DNA from: Myxococcales bacterium | GTDB lineage: Bacteria; Myxococcota; UBA727; GCA-2721815 | DNA: 53,162 nucleotides | Assembly: GCA_002721815.1 (NCBI GenBank) | Contig: PBLQ01000070.1 | Location: 1-53,162 of the forward strand | Direction: 5' to 3' | In this document: positions 32,469 to 41,107 of the stretch, piece by piece | How the letters are laid out: each line of letters begins with the position of its first letter | Numbering within the stretch: position 1 is the first letter of the stretch | The notes under the pieces: generated by a model | What the model saw: the letters and a program-made list of their open reading frames with translations, nothing else | Told to the model about the DNA's origin: nothing | Databases searched by the model: none | Program-made: the position numbers and the translations under genes

Positions 32469-33857
32469 TTGATTCGAATTTCCTTCACTTTACTGATGAT
32501 CGTCTCGTTTTTGGGCGCTCCCACGCCTGCAAAAGCACAGGTGTCCAACGCGGAATTCGGCAAATTAGTCCCGGCCGAAAAAGTGAAAACTGCATACAAT
32601 TTAGATGTTTACAAGGTTTCCTCCCCTGATTTGGGTTGGGTCTACACGCAGATGTACGTGTTCAGCGCGGCCACCAATCTGTCGTGGCAACAACGGGAAC
32701 ATTTGGCCAATTTTGCCAAACTGTTGGCCTATGGCCCTTCCCAAGCTTACAAATCCGCTGCCGATTCAGCACAGCGCATCAAGGCTGCCGGCGGATTTAC
32801 CCAGCTTTTTATGGAAGAAGATGGGTTCGGCATCTTGGATGCGATCCCCATTGAGCACGCCGAAGTGGGACTTTGGGCCATGAACCAGCGCCTCGAGGCC
32901 CGAAATCGGATGCTGAATCACCCCGGGTGGGTGCCCAATGACACGCCAGTTTCCTACGAAACGCAGAGTTTTCCCCTGGAGATCCGGCAAACCCTGACCC
33001 CTGGGCACCCTTACGCCCACAGCAAATCCCCGCCCGCCAAATGGCAAATGGGCACTGCGGTGGCCGTCCCCCGACCCGCCGACATGGCGCGATTGCTTCT
33101 CACCCGGGCTTCCACTTCCGTGGTGGTTTATGGGCCCTTTGAAGGGGCCACCGGAGACTACAAAATCAAAAGAGCATTTAAGTCTTCCCTGCCGGGCGGG
33201 ACACGTGTTTTACCTCCAGTTCCCGACGAGGGCGCGCAAATTAAGCAAGAAGATCGCAGTGAAGGACGACTTAAAGTGAGGGCCCAGTTTTGGTTGAAAA
33301 TGACCGGGCGCGCGCTCACCCAGCGCGAGAATTTACAATCGATTCCCCCCGTGGCATTTGGCGTAGATTATCCTTTTGCCACCGAAACCACTTTGGGCAA
33401 TCCCAATGGCGAACAACAAAAAGACCTCACGGCCATTCGCCAGCGGGCGGATGCCATGGCGCTCGCCCAAATCGTGGGGGCTGAGGTGTTGAACCAAGGT
33501 GCCGTCTCCTGGTTTCGCACCCGGACCGTCTGGGGACGCAAAGGCGAGATTAGTAAAAAAGAAGCGAAAATTATTAATAAAATCAGGTCTGTAGCTAAGA
33601 AACCCCCCAGTAAAGCCAAGTTGGAAGAGATCAAGATTGCACTTTGGCGCTCCCGACTCAAAGCCATGCAGCGACCCGAAACCCTCGTATGGAACCTCGC
33701 AAAAGCGGCCGCACAAGGGGGCGACATTTCTCTTTGGGAAGCGGAAACCTGGGCCATTTCTCAGATTAGCACACAGTCGGTGTCACGATTGGCACGGGAC
33801 TTACTGGAGGCGCATCGGATCATTATTTTAGAGGGAAGTGATGGCAACCATGGTTAA
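32469..33857 (+). CDS. Secreted M16 peptidase-like protein, catalytically inactive
   Basis: A 462-residue exported protein. TTG at 32469 follows GAGGA by eight bases and gives a clean signal peptide ending PTPAKA; an ATG at 32376 is open but would bury it. Segments match the M16 (insulinase/pitrilysin) fold: RIKAAGGFTQLFMEEDGFGILDA, then TPGHPYAHS and STSVVVYGPF. The zinc motif HxxEH is absent, so it is probably a non-catalytic subunit. The next gene, overlapping it by 17 bases, encodes a second inactive M16-like protein, and the two may form a pair. Confidence 0.62.
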   Translation: MIRISFTLLMIVSFLGAPTPAKAQVSNAEFGKLVPAEKVKTAYNLDVYKVSSPDLGWVYTQMYVFSAATNLSWQQREHLANFAKLLAYGPSQAYKSAADSAQRIKAAGGFTQLFMEEDGFGILDAIPIEHAEVGLWAMNQRLEARNRMLNHPGWVPNDTPVSYETQSFPLEIRQTLTPGHPYAHSKSPPAKWQMGTAVAVPRPADMARLLLTRASTSVVVYGPFEGATGDYKIKRAFKSSLPGGTRVLPPVPDEGAQIKQEDRSEGRLKVRAQFWLKMTGRALTQRENLQSIPPVAFGVDYPFATETTLGNPNGEQQKDLTAIRQRADAMALAQIVGAEVLNQGAVSWFRTRTVWGRKGEISKKEAKIINKIRSVAKKPPSKAKLEEIKIALWRSRLKAMQRPETLVWNLAKAAAQGGDISLWEAETWAISQISTQSVSRLARDLLEAHRIIILEGSDGNHG

Positions 33858-35088
33858 AAGAATTTCTGCATGGTTTTGGTTCGTCACGTTGTCGCTGAGC
33901 CTTGCTGGGCCTGCCGTGGCGAATACTTCTGGCAATCTGCCAGGCGTCGAGGAAGGTTTATGGATGCGCCAACGACCCGAGATGCCTTGGGTCTATATGG
34001 TTTTGGCATTGCCTGGGGACGAGTTTGATTACGCTGAGAAACTCATTCTGGCCGACATGTTAACGGCCGTCGTGGATGAACCCAGGCTGGCCATTCGAAA
34101 ACTAGAGAATTTGGGTGGAACCATTCAATCTCGGGCCACACCCGAAGGAATTATGGTGATCGTGGAAGGGCCAAGTGCATTGGCCCCCCTCATCGTACAA
34201 GCACTTAAAACTGTATTCGTTCCCATACGGCTTTCCGATGACCTGGTGGCGCGAACTCGAAACCGCGTGTGGCGTGATCAGCAAAAATTTCGTTATACCC
34301 CCAAGGTGATCGTGGAGGAGAATACCTGGAGGGGTTGGTATGCTGGCCAAAGCCCTGAGGGCGGGTCGTTTGTGGGTCACGAAGCATTGCAACAAGTCAC
34401 TCCCATCAAAGTGAAGCAGCTGCATCGCAAATTGCTAAGTCGTGGCGGGCAACGATTTTTTGTAGAGGGCCGCATCCACCCCGACACCATTCAGCCACTG
34501 CTTAAAAAACTTCATTTCGAGTCTCAGGTAAACGGGCCATTGCCAACCATGCCCACACCCGAAGCCCAGAATAGTGCTTTTCCCATGGGGACGTCGTCTG
34601 TATGGGCCATGCCCTTGTGGCCCGTGCGGCAATTCACGACCCCTTTACGGATTTCCTTTTTACGGGCCTTGGAAGCGCGGTTTAGCACGAACACCCCTTT
34701 GCGCGCAGGGACCTTCCTCAGAGAAAAGCAGAGCATGCTCTGGTTGAGTGTTTCGCCCACAGTGGAGACGAAAACCAATCACATGGATGCACTCCAAGAA
34801 GAAATGGCAGGTTTGCTCAGCGACGCGCGGTTTATGCAAATTTGGCAAAACTACTTTATTGAAGAAAAACAACACGCTGAACGCAGATTCGCACAAATGG
34901 GCCGTGCGCCCGTGCACGCCGCCATGCGGTGGCTACAGTTGGATGGCAGTGAAGAATTGAACTCGGTTCCCGATGCGGTGTTTGCCATGAGATTGTGGTT
35001 CGCACCAGAAACATTACGATTGGTTTACACGCCCCAAAAAGGACAGGACCCCAGAATTCAACAATGGTTAAGTGCTTCCAAAAAATAG
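33841..35088 (+). CDS. Second secreted M16 peptidase-like protein, catalytically inactive
   Basis: A 415-residue exported protein (signal peptide to about residue 27, ending AVANT). The core matches M16 domains: YAEKLILADMLTAV, then IRKLENLGGTIQSRATPEGI and LSRGGQRFFVEGRI. No HxxEH or inverse motif is present. ATG at 33841 follows GAGGG by five bases; a GTG just before it is also possible. It starts inside the end of the first M16-like gene, and the DUF3108 gene starts inside its own end, so the three are tightly coupled. Confidence 0.6.
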   Translation: MATMVKRISAWFWFVTLSLSLAGPAVANTSGNLPGVEEGLWMRQRPEMPWVYMVLALPGDEFDYAEKLILADMLTAVVDEPRLAIRKLENLGGTIQSRATPEGIMVIVEGPSALAPLIVQALKTVFVPIRLSDDLVARTRNRVWRDQQKFRYTPKVIVEENTWRGWYAGQSPEGGSFVGHEALQQVTPIKVKQLHRKLLSRGGQRFFVEGRIHPDTIQPLLKKLHFESQVNGPLPTMPTPEAQNSAFPMGTSSVWAMPLWPVRQFTTPLRISFLRALEARFSTNTPLRAGTFLREKQSMLWLSVSPTVETKTNHMDALQEEMAGLLSDARFMQIWQNYFIEEKQHAERRFAQMGRAPVHAAMRWLQLDGSEELNSVPDAVFAMRLWFAPETLRLVYTPQKGQDPRIQQWLSASKK

Positions 35089-35891
35089 AATCGAAAGGCC
35101 CATTCTTTTGGTCCTTCATTCTCATGGCGTTGCTGTGGGCCGACCTGGGATTGGCACAGTCCATTGTAGGAGGTTGTGAGGCGCCGTCTCCAGCACTTCG
35201 AAAAAAACATCGTGTCGACGTCAATGAAAAACTGGAATACCAACTTAAATTCTTAGGAATGAACCGGGGGAAAGCCTTTTTTCAAACACGCAAAACCAAA
35301 GGCGGGTTCTGGGTCAAAAGCAAGGGCAAGCTCAAGCTGGACGGTTTTTTTCATTGGCTCGATGCAATTGACGGACGCATGGTTTCATTTTTAAACCCTA
35401 AGAATTCTAAACCTGGCCGCATGTATAACCACATCTACGCAGGGAACAGCGGTGAAGTGCGAGAGTCTGCTGTGTTCTCGGCCGATCATCACGTGTCCGG
35501 CACTTTGATTTACAAGGGCCGGAAACGGCCGGCCACTTTGCAAGGTACCTCTGAAGTGGTGGACGCGCTATCCGCGCTTTACTATTTACGCCACCGCAAA
35601 TTTAAAGCGCAGAAGAAATTTTGTTTCGAGGTCTATCACCGCCGGCGTTTGTGGCGGGTTGAGGGCCAAATGTCCCACAAAGAGAATATTTCGGTGCAAG
35701 CAGGAAAAGGGGACGCCATCGTCCTAAAGGCCACCGTTCGGCGTTTGGGTGGGGGAAAAAGCCAGGGGCAGCGGCACCCGGTGAAATTGTGGTTAAGCCA
35801 CGATAGGCACCGATTACCGCTAAAATTTGAGGCACCCATCGGTTTTGGCGATTTGCGTGCGGAGCTCGTAGGGTATAATCTCTCTCCTTGA
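35064..35891 (+). CDS. DUF3108-type exported protein
   Basis: A 275-residue protein with an N-terminal hydrophobic segment (FFWSFILMALLWADLGLAQ) that looks like a signal peptide. The core, EKLEYQLKFLGMNRGKAFF, then DALSALYYLRHRKF and LPLKFEAPIGFGDLRAELV, follows the pattern of DUF3108 proteins, periplasmic proteins of unknown role that probably form a beta-rich fold. The ATG at 35064 lies in the end of the M16-like gene, which suggests coupling; the frame is open further upstream. The subtilisin-like gene follows after 21 bases. Confidence 0.6.
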   Translation: MVKCFQKIESKGPFFWSFILMALLWADLGLAQSIVGGCEAPSPALRKKHRVDVNEKLEYQLKFLGMNRGKAFFQTRKTKGGFWVKSKGKLKLDGFFHWLDAIDGRMVSFLNPKNSKPGRMYNHIYAGNSGEVRESAVFSADHHVSGTLIYKGRKRPATLQGTSEVVDALSALYYLRHRKFKAQKKFCFEVYHRRRLWRVEGQMSHKENISVQAGKGDAIVLKATVRRLGGGKSQGQRHPVKLWLSHDRHRLPLKFEAPIGFGDLRAELVGYNLSP

Positions 35892-35912
35892 GGCTAACGA
35901 GGAACCGTTCAA

Positions 35913-38390
35913 ATGAAGCAACACACTCGCAGAAAGAAAACATGGGCCCCCCTGGCTTGTGCATTGGCGGCTCTGTTCGTTTTGGGGGCCTGTTACGATC
36001 CACCCGATCTCGATGATCCAGATGACGTTGATGAGACCCTTTACAATTCTTCTTTGGCCGGTGATTTGGAAGTGGGCGGCTTCACGGCATCAAGCGTCTC
36101 CTCTGCCAGTAACGCCAAAAAATTGTATCGCTCCATCAAGCAGGCTCGTGAAGATGGCCAACATCAGATTCGCCCCACGCGAAGAGAAACCTTCAAGAAA
36201 AAGACATTTCGCGAAGGGGAGTTGGTCTTCTTTTTTCATCCTGCTGCGTGGAATGCGATCTCGCTACAAGCGCTAATTAGTAAGGAGATAAAAGTACGCG
36301 AACCCAAGGTGTCCGTCAGGGTGACCCACTGTACGGCGAAGCGCTTTTGTTTGGTTCATTTGGACGATGCTCATGGCGCTCCCATCAGCAAAGAAAAAAC
36401 GGCAACCTTAAAATCGTATTTTGGCAAAAAGTGGTCGAAACACTTCCGGCACGTGACTTTCAACGACTGGATGCGTCCCATGCTGAACGCCAATGATACA
36501 TTTTATGCATATCAATGGAACTTGTCGTCGGTGCGTCTGCAAACCGCATGGGACATCACCACGGGATCTGACGACGTGGTGGTTGCAGTGGTTGATAGCG
36601 GTATTGTGAGTGGGCACCCAGATATTGTGGATCGATTGGTAGCGGGCGTCGACTTAATTGAAGACATCGGTACGGCTGGTGATGGTAATGGGCGTGATAC
36701 CGATCCTACCGACGAAGGCGATAACATGTTTGGTTCTGGTCAGCACTCCTACCATGGCTCCCATGTGGCAGGCATTATTGGGGCTGCATCCAATAATGAT
36801 TTGGGCATCACAGGGATCATGTGGTCTGGCAAAATTTTGCCCGTGCGGGTATTGGGCTCGGGAGGCGGCGCGCAGTTTGACATCTTGTCTGGGATTTACT
36901 GGGCCGTGGGTGAGGCTGACGTGACCGGCGTTCCACAAAATACCACACCGGCACGCATTGTGAATCTATCACTCGGGGGCGAAGTGGATGGCGAAACCCA
37001 CCAAGCATGGGTGGCGGAGTTAGATTATATCCTCGGTGACCAAGCACCTTATAACTCACCCATTCTCGTGGCTGCGGCCGGGAATGAAGACCAAGACGTG
37101 GTCAACGTGACGCCGGCCAATATCGATGACATTATTTCGGTCGGTGCATTTCGGTTCGATGGCCAACGGGCTTTCTATTCGAACTGGGGCGCTCAGGTGG
37201 ATTTGATGGCGCCAGGGGGGCAAACCAATGTGGATCAGAACGGCGATGGCCAGCCCGACGGAATTTTTTCTTTTAACAGCAATGATTACCGCTGGGAGCA
37301 CGGGACGAGCATGGCCACGCCTCATGTGGCAGGGGTTTTAGGCCTGGCACTGGCGATCAACCCAGATTTGAATCAGGCTTCCGCGCAGCAATTACTCTAC
37401 GATACGGTGGACCAAACCGGTCAGTGCAACGAGGGCTGCGGTGGGGGGTTGCTGAACGCCGGCAACCTCATGATGGTACTCAGTGGTGGGCATGTGCCTG
37501 AGCCTTCACCGCGATTGGCTTTGGACAGTGATCGCATCACCTTTTTCCAGGGTCAATCCCAAGCCCAAGTGGCAGTCTTTAATTTGGGAGGCGGCGTGCT
37601 CTCTTACCGGGCCAGCATTGCAGGGCCCAGCGCCAGTTTGTTTGAGGTTTCACCGGCCACCGGGAGCGCTCAGGCGGCCTCTGGGGAGATGCTCAACATC
37701 ACACTAAACCGTGGCGGTTACACTGAGGGCGAGGCTGAATTGACGGTCACTGGCGTGGGTGAGACCGAGGGACAGAGCAAAACCATCCCACTGACTTTTA
37801 GAGACGTGACTGCCGTTGAAAACCAAGTCCAAACAGCCATCGTTGAAGCCTTTGAGGTGTTCGAGGACGGCAGTGTCGAAACCGCGGGTGTTTTGGCTAC
37901 TGCCCGCAGAAGTGGTGGATTCGCTTGGCAAATCGATGGGCTCAAGTCCGCTTACTATTATGTGTTTGCTGTGGGGGATGACAACAACGATGGCGCATAC
38001 GACTCCGAGCGAGAAAGCTTTGGGGCTTATCCGAATACAGCCGCACCGAAATCTATTTTTGTGGATGAAAATCAACTCCTTAAAGGCGTCGATTTCGCAT
38101 TGAGTTTCGTGACAGACACCTTGATTGAGGGCGTGGGCGCGCCGTGCCAAATCGATACCGATTGTTCCTTCTTCGATGATGGAGAATGTATCAGTGATTG
38201 GCCGGGTGGCTACTGCACGCGCTATTGCGATGACGGCTTTTGCGGGGAAGGCGGGGTTTGTGTTCAGTTGGAATGTGACACCGGCCCCTGTTCCATTTGC
38301 TTGGCAGACTGTGTTAGTGCTTCTGATTGTAGGAGTCAGGCAGGTTACACGTGCGATGCGTTCAACACCTGCACGCCGAGTGGTTTTTAA
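35913..38390 (+). CDS. Subtilisin-like serine protease lipoprotein with Cys-rich C-terminus
   Basis: An 825-residue lipoprotein (lipobox LGAC, Cys27). A propeptide-like region leads to an S8 domain: Asp228 in VVDSGIV, His281 in YHGSHVAG, oxyanion Asn391 in AAAGNED, Ser466 in HGTSMATPHVAG. Residues 525-630 look like a beta-sandwich domain, 640-750 another, and the last 60 residues hold about sixteen Cys (CQIDTDC, YCTRYCDDGFC, CLADC). All catalytic residues are present. It may act at the cell surface or on released proteins. The MCE gene's ATG overlaps its stop by one base. Confidence 0.85.
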   Translation: MKQHTRRKKTWAPLACALAALFVLGACYDPPDLDDPDDVDETLYNSSLAGDLEVGGFTASSVSSASNAKKLYRSIKQAREDGQHQIRPTRRETFKKKTFREGELVFFFHPAAWNAISLQALISKEIKVREPKVSVRVTHCTAKRFCLVHLDDAHGAPISKEKTATLKSYFGKKWSKHFRHVTFNDWMRPMLNANDTFYAYQWNLSSVRLQTAWDITTGSDDVVVAVVDSGIVSGHPDIVDRLVAGVDLIEDIGTAGDGNGRDTDPTDEGDNMFGSGQHSYHGSHVAGIIGAASNNDLGITGIMWSGKILPVRVLGSGGGAQFDILSGIYWAVGEADVTGVPQNTTPARIVNLSLGGEVDGETHQAWVAELDYILGDQAPYNSPILVAAAGNEDQDVVNVTPANIDDIISVGAFRFDGQRAFYSNWGAQVDLMAPGGQTNVDQNGDGQPDGIFSFNSNDYRWEHGTSMATPHVAGVLGLALAINPDLNQASAQQLLYDTVDQTGQCNEGCGGGLLNAGNLMMVLSGGHVPEPSPRLALDSDRITFFQGQSQAQVAVFNLGGGVLSYRASIAGPSASLFEVSPATGSAQAASGEMLNITLNRGGYTEGEAELTVTGVGETEGQSKTIPLTFRDVTAVENQVQTAIVEAFEVFEDGSVETAGVLATARRSGGFAWQIDGLKSAYYYVFAVGDDNNDGAYDSERESFGAYPNTAAPKSIFVDENQLLKGVDFALSFVTDTLIEGVGAPCQIDTDCSFFDDGECISDWPGGYCTRYCDDGFCGEGGVCVQLECDTGPCSICLADCVSASDCRSQAGYTCDAFNTCTPSGF

Positions 38391-39397
38391 TGCAGAGTTT
38401 TCGCCTCAAACATTCTGACAAAATGGTCTGGGTTTTTTTGACCGGGGTGGTGGTCATTTTGGGCATCGTGGTGTTCTTAACTGTTAAAGGACAAAACCTC
38501 TTTGAAAAGCGACTCCAGTACCGAACGGTGTTCAGAGACGGCGGTGGGTTGAGCACTGGCACTGCGGTGACCATTTCTGGAATGGAAGTGGGAATGGTGC
38601 GCCAGTTGAATCTGAACGCGGAGAACAACGTGGAGGTGACCTTTGAAGTGATGGAGCGATTTGCCGATCGAATTCGAGAAGACTCCACCGTGGGCGTACA
38701 AGGCGTTGGCGGCTTTGGCGGATTGGTCGGTGGGGGCGGTTTGATCATTTCGGTGGGGAGTCCCAATGCTGCGCCTTTGGCCGAAGGCGCGATGGTTCGC
38801 AGTGAAGATCAAGAAGGTCTCGGCGAAATGCTGGAGCGATGGAAAAAAGAAGGTGTGATTAAAGACTTGTTGGACATCGTGGACCAAATCAACATTCTCT
38901 TGCGCCAAATGAACAATCCAGAAGGGCCGTTAATGAAAACCCTCACCCACGTGGAGGTGATCACGCAAAAAGCTGAATCTGGCGGTGGCATTATTGGCGG
39001 TCTCACGAACGAAGATTCTGCCATGTACAAAAATGTGATTGCATCCATTCGGCGTATGAACCAGTCCATGGCCAATGTGGAGCAGACCACCAAAGACACC
39101 GCGGTGATCACCAAGAAATTCAGGAAGAGCAGCGATGACATCGATCAGGTGATGAGCAACATGAAACGGCTGTCCCGCGATTTTAGTGGTTTCGCCACCG
39201 ATATGAAAAAGATGGGCAATGAATTAGAGGTGGTCCCCGGTGAATTGCGAACCACCATCAAAAACATGGACGCTCGAATCGATGATTTGGGAGAAGTGAT
39301 TGCAACCATGAAGAACAGTATCCCAGGGTGGATGCGAAGTAAGCCCGTTAAACCCGCCGAAGAATCACCTGAAAAAAAAACAACATCAAACCCTTAA
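38390..39397 (+). CDS. MCE/MlaD-family membrane-anchored lipid-transport protein
   Basis: A 335-residue protein. One transmembrane helix (MVWVFLTGVVVILGIVVFLT) is followed by the MCE domain: FRDGGGLSTGTAVTISGMEVGMV and VGVQGVGGFGGLVGGGGLIISVG. The C-terminal half is helical with repeated heptad-like segments, as in MlaD/PqiB-type proteins that form hexameric rings for phospholipid transport. No MlaE permease or MlaF ATPase gene is adjacent, which is unusual. The ATG at 38390 overlaps the preceding TAA by one base, so translation is coupled to the protease gene. Confidence 0.82.
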   Translation: MQSFRLKHSDKMVWVFLTGVVVILGIVVFLTVKGQNLFEKRLQYRTVFRDGGGLSTGTAVTISGMEVGMVRQLNLNAENNVEVTFEVMERFADRIREDSTVGVQGVGGFGGLVGGGGLIISVGSPNAAPLAEGAMVRSEDQEGLGEMLERWKKEGVIKDLLDIVDQINILLRQMNNPEGPLMKTLTHVEVITQKAESGGGIIGGLTNEDSAMYKNVIASIRRMNQSMANVEQTTKDTAVITKKFRKSSDDIDQVMSNMKRLSRDFSGFATDMKKMGNELEVVPGELRTTIKNMDARIDDLGEVIATMKNSIPGWMRSKPVKPAEESPEKKTTSNP

Positions 39398-39423
39398 CCT
39401 CACCCATAAAAGGTTACCGACTC

Positions 39424-39876
39424 ATGCCAGATAACTTAAAAGAAGTGCTCCTCGATGATGAAACAAATAGAAAACGTCTCTTAAAAGATTGCGTACGCTT
39501 GATCGATGATGAAGTGGCCAGCAAAAAAGGCTTTAGTGGGCTGGCCATTAAAGGTGGGTTTAAAGTGGTGCGCGCCGTTAAGCCAGGGTTTGTGGAAGAG
39601 GTCATGGAATTTCTCCTCGAGGAATTTATCGATCACCTCGAACCAGTTTATGGTGAATACCGTGAGCAGCAAGCTGAAGGCCTCGAAGGTTTTTTGGTGG
39701 CGCGGGACCAAAAGGTTGCTGACCAACTGCTCGGAATTACCGATAAGCATGCGCAGAAGACACAAAATCAAGGCGTAAAAATGGCTTACGATAAACTTCG
39801 ACCCCAAGCGAAGACGCATGTGGCTGCAGCCATTCCTCGGGTGGCTAAAATGCTCACCACTTACATTCCCAACTAG
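39424..39876 (+). CDS. Conserved small helical protein of unknown function
   Basis: A 150-residue soluble protein, mostly helical and charged. It contains a patch KKGFSGLAIKGGFKVVRAVKPGF that looks like a conserved core, and several acidic helices. It resembles the DUF6918-type conserved proteins, a comparison I make from memory and hold weakly. It has no signal or membrane segment. It lies between the MCE gene and def in the same direction, 26 and 3 bases apart, so it is probably cotranscribed with both. Confidence 0.5.
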   Translation: MPDNLKEVLLDDETNRKRLLKDCVRLIDDEVASKKGFSGLAIKGGFKVVRAVKPGFVEEVMEFLLEEFIDHLEPVYGEYREQQAEGLEGFLVARDQKVADQLLGITDKHAQKTQNQGVKMAYDKLRPQAKTHVAAAIPRVAKMLTTYIPN

Positions 39877-39879
39877 CAC

Positions 39880-40461
39880 ATGGCCGTATTAGAAATTGTA
39901 CAAATTGGTCACCCTGTTTTAAGAGAGGTGGCCCGCAACGTATCGGTTGAAGATATTCAATCAGAGGCCGTGCAGAATTTCATTGATGAGCTTGTAGAGA
40001 CCATGCGTGCGGCCAATGGGGCTGGTCTGGCCGCGACGCAGGTGGCCCGTCCCTTGCGCATTTGTGCCGTAGAAGTGAAAGCAGGGAATCCCAGGTACCC
40101 TTATAAACCAGCCATTCCGCTGCGGGTCATGATCAATCCCGAAATTGAACCCATGGGACCGGCCACCTTTTTGAACTATGAAGGTTGTCTGTCCGTTCCC
40201 AATTTACGGGGCGTGGTGCCACGCTACGAAGCCATTCGATTGCGCTATCTAGACCGGAATGGGGTTCCTCACGAAGAAGAAGTCAAAGGGGTGAGTGCGG
40301 GGACCTACCAGCATGAAATGGACCATCTCGATGGCAAAGTGTTTGTGGATCGCGTGGTGGACAGCACCACCCTTTGTACCTGGGACAATTTTGAAACCCA
40401 TCACAAAGCTGCATTTGTAGAGGCCATCACTGCCATGGAAAAACGCTTGGGAAACAGTTAA
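39880..40461 (+). CDS. def: Peptide deformylase
   Basis: A 193-residue metallo-enzyme that removes the formyl group from nascent proteins. The three family motifs are intact: GAGLAATQ (residues 47-54), EGCLS (101-105, metal-binding Cys103) and HEMDH (145-149). Length is slightly over the usual 170 residues. It is the last gene of the plus-strand series and begins three bases after its neighbour's stop; its own end overlaps the converging small gene by four bases. The functional partner fmt is at 20463. Confidence 0.95.
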   Translation: MAVLEIVQIGHPVLREVARNVSVEDIQSEAVQNFIDELVETMRAANGAGLAATQVARPLRICAVEVKAGNPRYPYKPAIPLRVMINPEIEPMGPATFLNYEGCLSVPNLRGVVPRYEAIRLRYLDRNGVPHEEEVKGVSAGTYQHEMDHLDGKVFVDRVVDSTTLCTWDNFETHHKAAFVEAITAMEKRLGNS

Positions 40462-40712
40462 AAGATCTTTTGCAGTGTCAAAATGATTTCTAGGTTTTTC
40501 TGTTCAAGAAAATAACCTTGGATTTCGTAGAGTCCGTCTTTTTCAGCATGGACGGGGAAGACGCGAAGCGGTCCCTGGCGAATGATCGCAGTCGTGCGAA
40601 TGCGGACAAGGTCATCTGAGACGCCAAGCAGCGTACCTTGAACGTGACTCCGCCCGTCGGCAATGACCACTTCGTGTTCGTAGCTGGGAGGGAGGCAACC
40701 GCGTAATGGCAT
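40458..40712 (-). CDS. Small hypothetical protein
   Basis: An 84-residue protein of unknown function, starting two bases after the stop of the gene before it. YEHEVVIADGRSHVQGTLLGVSDDLVRIRTTAI suggests a small beta-barrel, perhaps PilZ- or Sm-like, but no defining motif is visible. The frame is open 44 codons further upstream inside the preceding gene, so a longer form from an ATG at 40844 cannot be excluded. It is the last gene of the membrane glycosyltransferase operon. Confidence 0.4.
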   Translation of the reverse strand: MPLRGCLPPSYEHEVVIADGRSHVQGTLLGVSDDLVRIRTTAIIRQGPLRVFPVHAEKDGLYEIQGYFLEQKNLEIILTLQKIF

Positions 40713-40714
40713 GG

Positions 40715-41107
40715 CTATTGAACCTGATAGAGATGCAAACCGTGTTTTTGGGTTGATGCGGACTTGATGGACTTCCATTGACCCAACGACTTTAACTTTT
40801 TGGGAGGCTTTTGTTCTCCGAGCCAAAACACGGGGTGTTGGCATCGGAAGGATTTCTTTTTTCGCAGATAGTTATTTTTTACATCACGTATGGGCAATAC
40901 CAAGGATGGTGTACCGGCATGCCAAAGCTGGTGCACCAAATGGCTCCAGTGGGTTTCAGTGATCACCACGTGAGGCCCTGTATTCGATTGTTGCATTTCC
41001 AGTAAGGTCTCTTCCACGGGTTGAAGAGGTGATGCCTGGTTTTGCTTCCAAGAAAAAAAGAACAAGCTCACGAAAAAAAGAAGGTAAGCCAAAGCGAGTG
41101 ATTTCAC
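40715..41107 (-). CDS. Small exported or membrane-anchored hypothetical protein
   Basis: A 130-residue protein. GTG start at 41107 with a strong AGGAGG six bases before it, overlapping the stop of the GT-C-like gene by four bases; a longer open frame to 41245 has no such support. The N-terminus (MKSLALAYLLFFVSLFFFSW) is a membrane anchor or signal. The rest is basic (VKNNYLRKKKSFRC), with THWSHLVHQLWHAG. I recognise no domain. It is translationally coupled to the membrane protein upstream and may assist it. Confidence 0.55.
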   Translation of the reverse strand: MKSLALAYLLFFVSLFFFSWKQNQASPLQPVEETLLEMQQSNTGPHVVITETHWSHLVHQLWHAGTPSLVLPIRDVKNNYLRKKKSFRCQHPVFWLGEQKPPKKLKSLGQWKSIKSASTQKHGLHLYQVQ

